A stretch of DNA of 64,000 bases from Arcuatula senhousia (lineage: Eukaryota > Mollusca > Bivalvia > Mytilida > Mytilidae), in the NCBI GenBank assembly GCA_963971305.1, contig OZ020308.1, positions 34,005,275 to 34,069,274 of the forward strand. Reading direction: 5' to 3'. Shown here one piece after another: positions 1-13,920 of this stretch; the stretch's first letter is position 1; every line of letters starts with the position of its first letter. A model generated the notes under the pieces. The model did no database searches. It saw only the letters and a list, made by a program, of their open reading frames with translations, and was not told the origin of the DNA. The position numbers and the translations under genes were made by a program.

Positions 1-3000
1 TGTCCCATTAGTCATTTATCATGTATATTGCCACATTTGGACTTGTGGGCTGCCATACTGGGTTCGTGTGTCACGACCCCACTAGGTGGGTAATGTAAGG
101 GCCCCTACCCCCTACAAGTGGCACTATGCGCCGTGTTCATTGAAAGACCGAGAGGATGTGAACAGAAGCCGAAATGCATGTCCCATTAGTCATTTATCAT
201 GTATATTGCCACATTTGGACTTGTGGGCTGCCATACTGGGTTCGTGTGTCACGACCCCACTAGGTGAGTAATGTAAGGGCCCCTACCCCCTACAAGTGGC
301 ACTATGCGCCGTGTCCATTGAAAGACCGAGAGGATGTGAACAGGGGCCGAAATGCATGTCCCATTAGTCATTTATCATGTATATTTCTATATTAAGACTT
401 GTGGGCTCCCATATTGGGTCCGTGTGTCACGACCCCACTAGATGGGTAATGTAAGGGCCCCTACCCCCTACAAGTGACACTATGCGCCGTGTCCATTGAA
501 AGAGGTTAAAAGGGTGCACAGGGGCCGAAATGCATGTCCCATTAGTCATATATCATGTATATTGCCACATTTGGACTTGTGGGCTGCCATACTGGGTTCG
601 TGTGTCACGACCCCACTAGGTGGGTAATGTAAGGGCCCCTACCCCGTACAAGTGACACTATGCGCCGTGTCCATTGAAAGAGGTTAAAAGGGTGCACAGG
701 GGCCGAAATGCATGTCCCATTAGTCATATATCATGTATATTGCCACATTTGGACTTGTGGGCTGCCATACTGGGTTCGTGTGTCACGACCCCACTAGGTG
801 GGTAATGTAAGGGCCCCTACCCCCTACAAGTGGCACTATGCGCCGTGTTCATTGAAAGACCGAGAGGATGTGAACAGAAGCCGAAATGCATGTCCCATTA
901 GTCATTTATCATGTATATTGCCACATTTGGACTTGTGGGCTGCCATACTGGGTTCGTGTGTCACGACCCCACTAGGTGAGTAATGTAAGGGCCCCTACCC
1001 CCTACAAGTGGCACTATGCGCCGTGTCCATTGAAAGACCGAGAGGATGTGAACAGGGGCCGAAATGCATGTCCCATTAGTCATTTATCATGTATATTTCT
1101 ATATTAAGACTTGTGGGCTCCCATATTGGGTCCGTGTGTCACGACCCCACTAGATGGGTAATGTAAGGGCCCCTACCCCCTACAAGTGACACTATGCGCC
1201 GTGTCCATTGAAAGAGGTTAAAAGGGTGCACAGGGGCCGAAATGCATGTCCCATTAGTCATATATCATGTATATTGCCACATTTGGACTTGTGGGCTGCC
1301 ATACTGGGTTCGTGTGTCACGACCCCACTAGGTGGGTAATGTAAGGGCCCCTACCCCCTACAAGTGGCACTATGCGCCGTGTTCATTGAAAGACCGAGAG
1401 GATGTGAACAGAAGCCGAAATGCATGTCCCATTAGTCATTTATCATGTATATTGCCACATTTGGACTTGTGGGCTGCCATACTGGGTTCGTGTGTCACGA
1501 CCCCACTAGGTGAGTAATGTAAGGGCCCCTACCCCCTACAAGTGGCACTATGCGCCGTGTCCATTGAAAGACCGAGAGGATGTGAACAGGGGCCGAAATG
1601 CATGTCCCATTAGTCATTTATCATGTATATTTCTATATTAAGACTTGTGGGCTCCCATATTGGGTCCGTGTGTCACGACCCCACTAGATGGGTAATGTAA
1701 GGGCCCCTACCCCGTACAAGTGACACTATGCGCCGTGTCCATTGAAAGAGGTTAAAAGGGTGCACAGGGGCCGAAATGCATGTCCCATTAGTCATATATC
1801 ATGTATATTGCCACATTTGGACTTGTGGGCTGCCATACTGGGTTCGTGTGTCACGACCCCACTAGGTGGGTAATGTAAGGGCCCCTACCCCCTACAAGTG
1901 GCACTATGCGCCGTGTTCATTGAAAGACCGAGAGGATGTGAACAGAAGCCGAAATGCATGTCCCATTAGTCATTTATCATGTATATTGCCACATTTGGAC
2001 TTGTGGGCTGCCATACTGGGTTCGTGTGTCACGACCCCACTGGGTGAGTAATGTAAGGGCCCCTACCCCCTACAAGTGGCACTATGCGCCGTGTCCATTG
2101 AAAGACCGAGAGGATGTGAACAGGGGCCGAAATGCATGTCCCATTAGTCATTTATCATGTATATTTCTATATTAAGACTTGTGGGCTCCCATATTGGGTC
2201 CGTGTGTCACGACCCCACTAGATGGGTAATGTAAGGGCCCCTACCCCGTACAAGTGACACTATGCACCGTGTCCATTGAAAGAGGTTAAAAGGGTGCACA
2301 GGGGCCGAAATGCATGTCCCATTAGTCATTTATCATGTATATTGCCACATTTGGACTTGTGGGCTGCCATACTGGGTTCGTGTGTCACGACCCCACTTGG
2401 TGGGTAATGTAAGGGCCCCTACCCCCTACAAGTGGCACTATGCGCCGTGTTCATTGAAAGACCGAGAGGATGTGAACAGAAGCCGAAATGCATGTCCCAT
2501 TAGTCATTTATCATGTATATTGCCACATTTGGACTTGTGGGCTGCCATACTGGGTTCGTGTGTCACGACCCCACTAGGTGAGTAATGTAAGGGCCCCTAC
2601 CCCCTACAAGTGGCACTATGCGCCGTGTCCATTGAAAGACCGAGAGGATGTGAACAGGGGCCGAAATGCATGTCCCATTAGTCATTTATCATGTATATTT
2701 CTATATTAAGACTTGTGGGCTCCCATATTGGGTCCGTGTGTCACGACCCCACTAGATGGGTAATGTAAGGGCCCCTTCCCCCTACAAGTGACACTATGCG
2801 CCGTGTCCATTGAAAGAGGTAAAAAGGGTGCACAGGGGCCGAAATGCATGTCCCATTAGTCATATATCATGTATATTGCCACATTTGGACTTGTGGGCTG
2901 CCATACTGGGTTCGTGTGTCACGACCCCACTAGGTGGGTAATGTAAGGGCCCCTACCCCCTACAAGTGGCACTATGCGCCGTGTTCATTGAAAGACCGAG

Positions 3001-6000
3001 AGGATGTGAACAGAAGCCGAAATGCATGTCCCATTAGTCATTTATCATGTATATTGCCACATTTGGACTTGTGGGCTGCCATACTGGGTTCGTGTGTCAC
3101 GACCCCACTAGGTGAGTAATGTAAGGGCCCCTACCCCCTACAAGTGGCACTATGCGCCGTGTCCATTGAAAGACCGAGAGGATGTGAACAGGGGCCGAAA
3201 TGCATGTCCCATTAGTCATTTATCATGTATATTTCTATATTAAGACTTGTGGGCTCCCATATTGGGTCCGTGTGTCACGACCCCACTAGATGGGTAATGT
3301 AAGGGCCCCTACCCCGTACAAGTGACACTATGCGCCGTGTCCATTGAAAGAGGTTAAAAGGGTGCACAGGGGCCGAAATGCATGTCCCATTAGTCATATA
3401 TCATGTATATTGCCACATTTGGACTTGTGGGCTGCCATACTGGGTTCGTGTGTCACGACCCCACTAGGTGGGTAATGTAAGGGCCCCTACCCCCTACAAG
3501 TGGCACTATGCGCCGTGTTCATTGAAAGACCGAGAGGATGTGAACAGAAGCCGAAATGCATGTCCCATTAGTCATTTATCATGTATATTGCCACATTTGG
3601 ACTTGTGGGCTGCCATACTGGGTTCGTGTGTCACGACCCCACTAGGTGAGTAATGTAAGGGCCCCTATCCCCTACAAGTGGCACTATGCGCCGTGTCCAT
3701 TGAAAGACCGAGAGGATGTGAACAGGGGCCGAAATGCATGTCCCATTAGTCATTTATCATGTATATTTCTATATTAAGACTTGTGGGCTCCCATATTGGG
3801 TCCGTGTGTCACGACCCCACTAGATGGGTAATGTAAGGGCCCCTACCCCGTACAAGTGACACTATGCGCCGTGTCCATTGAAAGAGGTTAAAAGGGTGCA
3901 CAGGGGCCGAAATGCATGTCCCATTAGTCATATATCATGTATATTGCCACATTTGGACTTGTGGGCTGCCATACTGGGTTCGTGTGTCACGACCCCACTA
4001 GGTGGGTAATGTAAGGGCCCCTACCCCCTACAAGTGGCACTATGCGCCGTGTTCATTGAAAGACCGAGAGGATGTGAACAGAAGCCGAAATGCATGTCCC
4101 ATTAGTCATTTATCATGTATATTGCCACATTTGGACTTGTGGGCTGCCATACTGGGTTCGTGTGTCACGACCCCACTAGGTGAGTAATGTAAGGGCCCCT
4201 ACCCCCTACAAGTGGCACTATGCGCCGTCGTGTCCATTGAAAGACCGAGAGGATGTGAACAGGGGCCGAAATGCATGTCCCATTAGTCATTTATCATGTA
4301 TATTTCTATATTAAGACTTGTGGGCTCCCATATTGGGTCCGTGTGTCACGACCCCACTAGATGGGTAATGTAAGGGCCCCTACCCCCTACAAGTGACACT
4401 ATGCGCCGTGTCCATTGAAAGAGGTTAAAAGGGTGCACAGGGGCCGAAATGCATGTCCCATTAGTCATATATCATGTATATTGCCACATTTGGACTTGTG
4501 GGCTGCCATACTGGGTTCGTGTGTCACGACCCCACTAGGTGGGTAATGTAAGGGCCCCTACCCCCTACAAGTGGCACTATGCGCCGTGTTCATTGAAAGA
4601 CCGAGAGGATGTGAACAGAAGCCGAAATGCATGTCCCATTAGTCATTTATCATGTATATTGCCACATTTGGACTTGTGGGCTGCCATACTGGGTTCGTGT
4701 GTCACGACCCCACTAGGTGAGTAATGTAAGGGCCCCTACCCCCTACAAGTGGCACTATGCGCCGTGTCCATTGAAAGACCGAGAGGATGTGAACAGGGGC
4801 CGAAATGCATGTCCCATTAGTCATTTATCATGTATATTTCTATATTAAGACTTGTGGGCTCCCATATTGGGTCCGTGTGTCACGACCCCACTAGATGGGT
4901 AATGTAAGGGCCCCTACCCCGTACAAGTGACACTATGCGCCGTGTCCATTGAAAGAGGTTAAAAGGGTGCACAGGGGCCGAAATGCATGTCCCATTAGTC
5001 ATATATCATGTATATTGCCACATTTGGACTTGTGGGCTGCCATACTGGGTTCGTGTGTCACGACCCCACTAGGTGGGTAATGTAAGGGCCCCTACCCCCT
5101 ACAAGTGGCACTATGCGCCGTGTTCATTGAAAGACCGAGAGGATGTGAACAGAAGCCGAAATGCATGTCCCATTAGTCATTTATCATGTATATTGCCACA
5201 TTTGGACTTGTGGGCTGCCATACTGGGTTCGTGTGTCACGACCCCACTAGGTGAGTAATGTAAGGGCCCCTACCCCCTACAAGTGGCACTATGCGCCGTG
5301 TCCATTGAAAGACCGAGAGGATGTGAACAGGGGCCGAAATGCATGTCCCATTAGTCATTTATCATGTATATTTCTATATTAAGACTTGTGGGCTCCCATA
5401 TTGGGTCCGTGTGTCACGACCCCACTAGATGGGTAATGTAAGGGCCCCTACCCCCTACAAGTGACACTATGCGCCGTGTCCATTGAAAGAGGTTAAAAGG
5501 GTGCACAGGGGCCGAAATGCATGTCCCATTAGTCATATATCATGTATATTGCCACATTTGGACTTGTGGGCTGCCATACTGGGTTCGTGTGTCACGACCC
5601 CACTAGGTGGGTAATGTAAGGGCCCCTACCCCCTACAAGTGGCACTATGCGCCGTGTTCATTGAAAGACCGAGAGGATGTGAACAGAAGCCGAAATGCAT
5701 GTCCCATTAGTCATTTATCATGTATATTGCCACATTTGGACTTGTGGGCTGCCATACTGGGTTCGTGTGTCACGACCCCACTAGGTGAGTAATGTAAGGG
5801 CCCCTACCCCCTACAAGTGGCACTATGCGCCGTGTCCATTGAAAGACCGAGAGGATGTGAACAGGGGCCGAAATGCATGTCCCATTAGTCATTTATCATG
5901 TATATTTCTATATTAAGACTTGTGGGCTCCCATATTGGGTCCGTGTGTCACGACCCCACTAGATGGGTAATGTAAGGGCCCCTACCCCGTACAAGTGACA

Positions 6001-9000
6001 CTATGCGCCGTGTCCATTGAAAGAGGTTAAAAGGGTGCACAGGGGCCGAAATGCATGTCCCATTAGTCATATATCATGTATATTGCCACATTTGGACTTG
6101 TGGGCTGCCATACTGGGTTCGTGTGTCACGACCCCACTAGGTGGGTAATGTAAGGGCCCCTACCCCCTACAAGTGGCACTATGCGCCGTGTTCATTGAAA
6201 GACCGAGAGGATGTGAACAGAAGCCGAAATGCATGTCCCATTAGTCATTTATCATGTATATTGCCACATTTGGACTTGTGGGCTGCCATACTGGGTTCGT
6301 GTGTCACGACCCCACTAGGTGAGTAATGTAAGGGCCCCTACCCCCTACAAGTGGCACTATGCGCCGTGTCCATTGAAAGACCGAGAGGATGTGAACAGGG
6401 GCCGAAATGCATGTCCCATTAGTCATTTATCATGTATATTTCTATATTAAGACTTGTGGGCTCCCATATTGGGTCCGTGTGTCACGACCCCACTAGATGG
6501 GTAATGTAAGGGCCCCTACCCCGTACAAGTGACACTATGCGCCGTGTCCATTGAAAGAGGTTAAAAGGGTGCACAGGGGCCGAAATGCATGTCCCATTAG
6601 TCATATATCATGTATATTGCCACATTTGGACTTGTGGGCTGCCATACTGGGTTCGTGTGTCACGACCCCACTAGGTGGGTAATGTAAGGGCCCCTACCCC
6701 CTACAAGTGGCACTATGCGCCGTGTTCATTGAAAGACCGAGAGGATGTGAACAGAAGCCGAAATGCATGTCCCATTAGTCATTTATCATGTATATTGCCA
6801 CATTTGGACTTGTGGGCTGCCATACTGGGTTCGTGTGTCACGACCCCACTAGGTGAGTAATGTAAGGGCCCCTACCCCCTACAAGTGGCACTATGCGCCG
6901 TGTCCATTGAAAGACCGAGAGGATGTGAACAGGGGCCGAAATGCATGTCCCATTAGTCATTTATCATGTATATTTCTATATTAAGACTTGTGGGCTCCCA
7001 TATTGGGTCCGTGTGTCACGACCCCACTAGATGGGTAATGTAAGGGCCCCTACCCCCTACAAGTGACACTATGCGCCGTGTCCATTGAAAGAGGTTAAAA
7101 GGGTGCACAGGGGCCGAAATGCATGTCCCATTAGTCATATATCATGTATATTGCCACATTTGGACTTGTGGGCTGCCATACTGGGTTCGTGTGTCACGAC
7201 CCCACTAGGTGGGTAATGTAAGGGCCCCTACCCCCTACAAGTGGCACTATGCGCCGTGTTCATTGAAAGACCGAGAGGATGTGAACAGAAGCCGAAATGC
7301 ATGTCCCATTAGTCATTTATCATGTATATTGCCACATTTGGACTTGTGGGCTGCCATACTGGGTTCGTGTGTCACGACCCCACTAGGTGAGTAATGTAAG
7401 GGCCCCTACCCCCTACAAGTGGCACTATGCGCCGTGTCCATTGAAAGACCGAGAGGATGTGAACAGGGGCCGAAATACATGTCCCATTAGTCATTTATCA
7501 TGTATATTTCTATATTAAGACTTGTGGGCTCCCATATTGGGTCCGTGTGTCACGACCCCACTAGGTGGGTAATGTAAGGGCCCCTACCCCGTACAAGTGA
7601 CACTATGCGCCGTGTCCATTGAAAGAGGTTAAAAGGGTGCACAGGGGCCGAAATGCATGTCCCATTAGTCATATATCATGTATATTGCCACATTTGGACT
7701 TGTGGGCTGCCATACTGGGTTCGTGTGTCACGACCCCACTAGGTGGGTAATGTAAGGGCCCCTACCCCCTACAAGTGGCACTATGCGCCGTGTTCATTGA
7801 AAGACCGAGAGGATGTGAACAGAAGCCGAAATGCATGTCCCATTAGTCATTTATCATGTATATTGCCACATTTGGACTTGTGGGCTGCCATACTGGGTTC
7901 GTGTGTCACGACCCCACTAGGTGAGTAATGTAAGGGCCCCTACCCCCTACAAGTGGCACTATGCGCCGTGTCCATTGAAAGACCGAGAGGATGTGAACAG
8001 GGGCCGAAATGCATGTCCCATTAGTCATTTATCATGTATATTTCTATATTAAGACTTGTGGGCTCCCATATTGGGTCCGTGTGTCACGACCCCACTAGAT
8101 GGGTAATGTAAGGGCCCCTACCCCGTACAAGTGACACTATGCGCCGTGTCCATTGAAAGAGGTTAAAAGGGTGCACAGGGGCCGAAATGCATGTCCCATT
8201 AGTCATATATCATGTATATTGCCACATTTGGACTTGTGGGCTGCCATACTGGGTTCGTGTGTCACGACCCCACTAGGTGGGTAATGTAAGGGCCCCTACC
8301 CCCTACAAGTGGCACTATGCGCCGTGTTCATTGAAAGACCGAGAGGATGTGAACAGAAGCCGAAATGCATGTCCCATTAGTCATTTATCATGTATATTGC
8401 CACATTTGGACTTGTGGGCTGCCATACTGGGTTCGTGTGTCACGACCCCACTAGGTGAGTAATGTAAGGGCCCCTACCCCCTACAAGTGGCACTATGCGC
8501 CGTGTCCATTGAAAGACCGAGAGGATGTGAACAGGGGCCGAAATGCATGTCCCATTAGTCATTTATCATGTATATTTCTATATTAAGACTTGTGGGCTCC
8601 CATATTGGGTCCGTGTGTCACGACCCCACTAGATGGGTAATGTAAGGGCCCCTACCCCGTACAAGTGACACTATGCGCCGTGTCCATTGAAAGAGGTTAA
8701 AAGGGTGCACAGGGGCCGAAATGCATGTCCCATTAGTCATATATCATGTATATTGCCACATTTGGACTTGTGGGCTGCCATACTGGGTTCGTGTGTCACG
8801 ACCCCACTAGGTGGGTAATGTAAGGGCCCCTACCCCCTACAAGTGGCACTATGCGCCGTGTTCATTGAAAGACCGAGAGGATGTGAACAGAAGCCGAAAT
8901 GCATGTCCCATTAGTCATTTATCATGTATATTGCCACATTTGGACTTGTGGGCTGCCATACTGGGTTCGTGTGTCACGACCCCACTAGGTGAGTAATGTA

Positions 9001-12000
9001 AGGGCCCCTACCCCCTACAAGTGGCACTATGCGCCGTGTCCATTGAAAGACCGAGAGGATGTGAACAGGGGCCGAAATGCATGTCCCATTAGTCATTTAT
9101 CATGTATATTTCTATATTAAGACTTGTGGGCTCCCATATTGGGTCCGTGTGTCACGACCCCACTAGATGGGTAATGTAAGGGCCCCTACCCCGTACAAGT
9201 GACACTATGCGCCGTGTCCATTGAAAGAGGTTAAAAGGGTGCACAGGGGCCGAAATGCATGTCCCATTAGTCATATATCATGTATATTGCCACATTTGGA
9301 CTTGTGGGCTGCCATACTGGGTTCGTGTGTCACGACCCCACTAGGTGGGTAATGTAAGGGCCCCTACCCCCTACAAGTGGCACTATGCGCCGTGTTCATT
9401 GAAAGACCGAGAGGATGTGAACAGAAGCCGAAATGCATGTCCCATTAGTCATTTATCATGTATATTGCCACATTTGGACTTGTGGGCTGCCATACTGGGT
9501 TCGTGTGTCACGACCCCACTAGGTGAGTAATGTAAGGGCCCCTACCCCCTACAAGTGGCACTATGCGCCGTGTCCATTGAAAGACCGAGAGGATGTGAAC
9601 AGGGGCCGAAATGCATGTCCCATTAGTCATTTATCATGTATATTTCTATATTAAGACTTGTGGGCTCCCATATTGGGTCCGTGTGTCACGACCCCACTAG
9701 ATGGGTAATGTAAGGGCCCCTACCCCCTACAAGTGACACTATGCGCCGTGTCCATTGAAAGAGGTTAAAAGGGTGCACAGGGGCCGAAATGCATGTCCCA
9801 TTAGTCATATATCATGTATATTGCCACATTTGGACTTGTGGGCTGCCATACTGGGTTCGTGTGTCACGACCCCACTAGGTGGGTAATGTAAGGGCCCCTA
9901 CCCCCTACAAGTGGCACTATGCGCCGTGTTCATTGAAAGACCGAGAGGATGTGAACAGAAGCCGAAATGCATGTCCCATTAGTCATTTATCATGTATATT
10001 GCCACATTTGGACTTGTGGGCTGCCATACTGGGTTCGTGTGTCACGACCCCACTAGGTGAGTAATGTAAGGGCCCCTACCCCCTACAAGTGGCACTATGC
10101 GCCGTGTCCATTGAAAGACCGAGAGGATGTGAACAGGGGCCGAAATGCATGTCCCATTAGTCATTTATCATGTATATTTCTATATTAAGACTTGTGGGCT
10201 CCCATATTGGGTCCGTGTGTCACGACCCCACTAGATGGGTAATGTAAGGGCCCCTACCCCCTACAAGTGACACTATGCGCCGTGTCCATTGAAAGAGGTT
10301 AAAAGGGTGCACAGGGGCCGAAATGCATGTCCCATTAGTCATATATCATGTATATTGCCACATTTGGACTTGTGGGCTGCCATACTGGGTTCGTGTGTCA
10401 CGACCCCACTAGGTGGGTAATGTAAGGGCCCCTACCCCCTACAAGTGGCACTATGCGCCGTGTTCATTGAAAGACCGAGAGGATGTGAACAGAAGCCGAA
10501 ATGCATGTCCCATTAGTCATTTATCATGTATATTGCCACATTTGGACTTGTGGGCTGCCATACTGGGTTCGTGTGTCACGACCCCACTAAGTGAGTAATG
10601 TAAGGGCCCCTACCCCCTACAAGTGGCACTATGCGCCGTGTCCATTGAAAGACCGAGAGGATGTGAACAGGGGCCGAAATGCATGTCCCATTAGTCATTT
10701 ATCATGTATATTTCTATATTAAGACTTGTGGGCTCCCATATTGGGTCCGTGTGTCACGACCCCACTAGATGGGTAATGTAAGGGCCCCTACCCCCTACAA
10801 GTGACACTATGCGCCGTGTCCATTGAAAGAGGTTAAAAGGGTGCACAGGGGCCGAAATGCATGTCCCATTAGTCATATATCATGTATATTGCCACATTTG
10901 GACTTGTGGGCTGCCATACTGGGTTCGTGTGTCACGACCCCACTAGGTGGGTAATGTAAGGGCCCCTACCCCCTACAAGTGGCACTATGCGCCGTGTTCA
11001 TTGAAAGACCGAGAGGATGTGAACAGAAGCCGAAATGCATGTCCCATTAGTCATTTATCATGTATATTGCCACATTTGGACTTGTGGGCTGCCATACTGG
11101 GTTCGTGTGTCACGACCCCACTAGGTGAGTAATGTAAGGGCCCCTACCCCCTACAAGTGACACTATGCGCCGTGTCCATTGAAAGACCGAGAGGATGTGA
11201 ACAGGGGCCGAAATGCATGTCCCATTAGTCATTTATCATGTATATTTCTATATTAAGACTTGTGGGCTCCCATATTGGGTCCGTGTGTCACGACCCCACT
11301 AGATGGGAAATGTAAGGGTCCCTACCCCCTACAAGTGACACTATGCGCCGTGTCCATTTAAAGAGGTTAAAAGGGTGCACAGGGGCCGAAATGCATGTCC
11401 CATTAGTCATATATCATGTATATTGCCACATTTGGACTTGTGGGCTGCCATACTGGGTTCGTGTGTCACGACCCCACTAGGTGGGTAATGTAAGGGCCCC
11501 TACCCCCTACAAGTGGCACTATGCGCCGTGTCCATTGAAAGACCGAGAGGATGTGAACAGGGGCCGAAATGCATGTCCCATTAGTCATTTATCATGTATA
11601 TTTCTATATTAAGACTTGTGGGCTCCCATATTGGGTCCGTGTGTCACGACCCCACTAGATGGGTAATGTAAGGGCCCCTACCCCCTACAAGTGACACTAT
11701 GCGCCGTGTCCATTGAAAGAGGTTAAAAGGGTGCACAGGGGCCGAAATGCATGTCCCATTAGTCATATATCATGTATATTGCCACATTTGGACTTGTGGG
11801 CTGCCATACTGGGTTCGTGTGTCACGACCCCACTAGGTGGGTAATGTAAGGGCCCCTACCCCCTACAAGTGGCACTATGCGCCGTGTTCATTGAAAGACC
11901 GAGAGGATGTGAACAGAAGCCGAAATGCATGTCCCATTAGTCATTTATCATGTATATTGCCACATTTGGACTTGTGGGCTGCCATACTGGGTTCGTGTGT

Positions 12001-12735
12001 CACGACCCCACTAGGTGAGTAATGTAAGGGCCCCTACCCCCTACAAGTGGCACTATGCGCCGTGTCCATTGAAAGACCGAGAGGATGTGAACAGGGGCCG
12101 AAATGCATGTCCCATTAGTCATTTATCATGTATATTTCTATATTAAGACTTGTGGGCTCCCATATTGGGTCCGTGTGTCACGACCCCACTAGATGGGTAA
12201 TGTAAGGGCCCCTACCCCCTACAAGTGACACTATGCGCCGTGTCTATTGAAAGAGGTTCAAAGGGTGCACAGGGGCCGAAATGCATGTCCCATTAGTCAT
12301 ATATCATGTATATTGCCACATTTGGACTTGTGGGCTGCCATACTGGGTTCGTGTGTCACGACCCCACTAGGTGGGTAATGTAAGGGCCCCTACCCCCTAC
12401 AAGTGGCACTATGCGCCGTGTCCATTGAAAGACCGAGAGGATGTGAACAGGGGCCGAAACGCATGTCCCATTAGTCATTTATCATGTATATTGCCACATT
12501 TGGACTTGTGGGCTGCCATACTGGGTTCGTGTGTCACGACCCCACTAGGTGAGTAATGTAAGGGCCCCTACCCCCTACAAGTGGCACTATGCGCCGTGTC
12601 CATTGAAAGACCGAGAGGATGTGAACAGGGGCCGAAATGCATGTCCCATTAGTCATTTATCATGTATATTGCCACATTTGGACTTGTGGGCTGCCATATT
12701 GGGTTCGTGTGTCACGACCCCACTAGGTGGGTAAT
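1..12735. repeat. Satellite array, 178-bp monomers in a 534-bp trimer higher-order repeat
   Basis: About 71 tandem monomers of roughly 178 bp run without a break from the left edge. Three variants alternate. A reads GTTCATTGAAAGACCGAG and then AACAGAAGCC. B reads GTCCATTGAAAGACCGAG, AACAGGGGCC and TATATTTCTATATTAAG. C reads TTGAAAGAGGTTAAAAGGG, then the TATATC and TATTGCCACATTTGG forms. The order A-B-C repeats every 534 bp from about 798 to 11130, with almost no divergence between trimers. Most monomers carry a GGGCCC (ApaI) hexamer. The array continues past the left edge. No CENP-B box was recognised. Mussel ApaI satellites have a similar monomer length from memory, so kinship is possible but unproven. 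Each A monomer holds a 61-codon open frame that begins at GTG; this is a by-product of the repeat, not a gene. Confidence 0.97.
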
Positions 12736-13440
12736 GTAAGGGCCCCTGCTCCCTTCAAGTGGCACTATGCGCCGTGTCCATTGAAAGACCGAGAGGTTGT
12801 GCACAAGGAAATGCATGTCCCATTAGTCATATATCATGCATATTGCCACATTTGGACTTGTGGGCTCCCATATTGGGTCCGTGTGTCATGACCGCATTAG
12901 GTTGGTAATGTAATGGCCCTCCTCCTTACAAATGGCGCTTTGCGCCATGTCTATTGAAAGAGGTCGAAAGGGTGCACAGGGGCCCAAATGCATTTCCCAT
13001 TAGTCATTTATCATTTTGTTGCTACATTTGGATTTGTGGGCTCCCATATTTGGTCCGTGTGTCACGACCACTTTTGGTGGGTAATGTAAGGGCCCCTGCC
13101 CCCTACAAGTGGCGCTATGCGCCGTGTCTATTGAAAGACCGAGAGGGTGTGCAAATGGACCGAAATGCATGTTGCATTAGTCATTTAGCTTGCATATTTC
13201 TATATTTAGACTTGTGGGCTCCTATATGTGTGTCCCATTAGTCATATATCATGTATATTGCTACATTTGGACTTGACAATGTGGGCTCCCATATTTGGTG
13301 TGTGTGTCATGACCACACTTGGTTGGTAATGTAAGGGCCCTGCCCCCTGCAAGTGGCGCTATGCACCGTGTCCATGGGTCCGTGTGTCCCGATCGATAAT
13401 GTTACGGCCCCTCCTCTTTACAGTTGGCGCCATGTCTATT
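12736..13440. repeat. Degenerate edge of the satellite array
   Basis: Four or so monomers keep the same landmarks (CATTAGTCAT, GACTTGTGGGCT, GTGTGTCACGACC, TTGAAAGA) but differ from the core by many substitutions and by indels. One deletion leaves AAGGAAATGCATG at about 12805, and a truncated unit lies near 13220. Divergence rises with distance from the homogeneous core, as expected where unequal exchange and conversion no longer act. The last recognisable monomer fragment ends near 13440. Confidence 0.9.
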
Positions 13441-13668
13441 GATGATGTCGACGAAAGCATGTAATTATGGTCTTTGTTCTTTTATACGAACATTTTGGAT
13501 AGTAGTTGGGTACTAAAGGATGAAGTAAATGTAAGAAACCTTTTGGCTGGTGGTGTTATAAATTTAGAGACCAGTATTAAAGGCACCAACAACATCAGTA
13601 TAAAGATTTTGACGAAAACATTAATATCAATAGGATAAAAAAATAGTTTGTAAACAATGCTTGGTTGA

Positions 13669-13770
13669 TTGTGCCAGAAGTGTGGCGACGATGTCCACAT
13701 TTATTCGGCAGTTGTCTGTGACGGATGCCTGAAATGGCACCATTTAAAATACCTGAAAAAAATCCGATGT
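13669..13770 (+). pseudogene. PHD-like zinc finger fragment of the LINE
   Basis: The frame after a TGA immediately upstream reads CQKCGDD, about seven residues, then VVCDGCLKWHH. This matches the Cys-x2-Cys, Cys-Asp-x-Cys and Trp-x-His parts of a PHD finger. The final cysteine position is tyrosine (HHLKY). The frame begins at TTG, so no start codon is visible. About 150 bp of AT-rich sequence separates it from the endonuclease. PHD fingers occur in ORF1 or at the N terminus of some LINEs, and the position directly upstream of the endonuclease supports that origin. A captured host fragment is the alternative. Confidence 0.5.
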
Positions 13771-13920
13771 ACGGTATTGGAACTGCTGAAAGCGTCACAA
13801 AACTTCATAAAACATCATATATTGAATAAAAATGAAAATATCAATGTACAATATTGTTTATTATTCGTTTTGTTTAATTTATTATTATTTATTATTAATT
13901 TATAATTATTTTTTTTCAAA

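Noticed and set aside
86..12734. 61-codon open frames repeating in every A monomer
   Set aside because: They begin at GTG, have no known domain, and exist only because monomer A lacks stops in one frame. Their identity reflects homogenisation of the satellite.
1..12735. Centromere identity of the array from a CENP-B box
   Set aside because: No CENP-B box-like sequence was found. The CENPV-like gene 47 kb away is not evidence for a centromere.
13482..13798. Overlapping minus-strand frames of 67-72 codons
   Set aside because: They are antisense to the LINE and its flank and hold no known domain.
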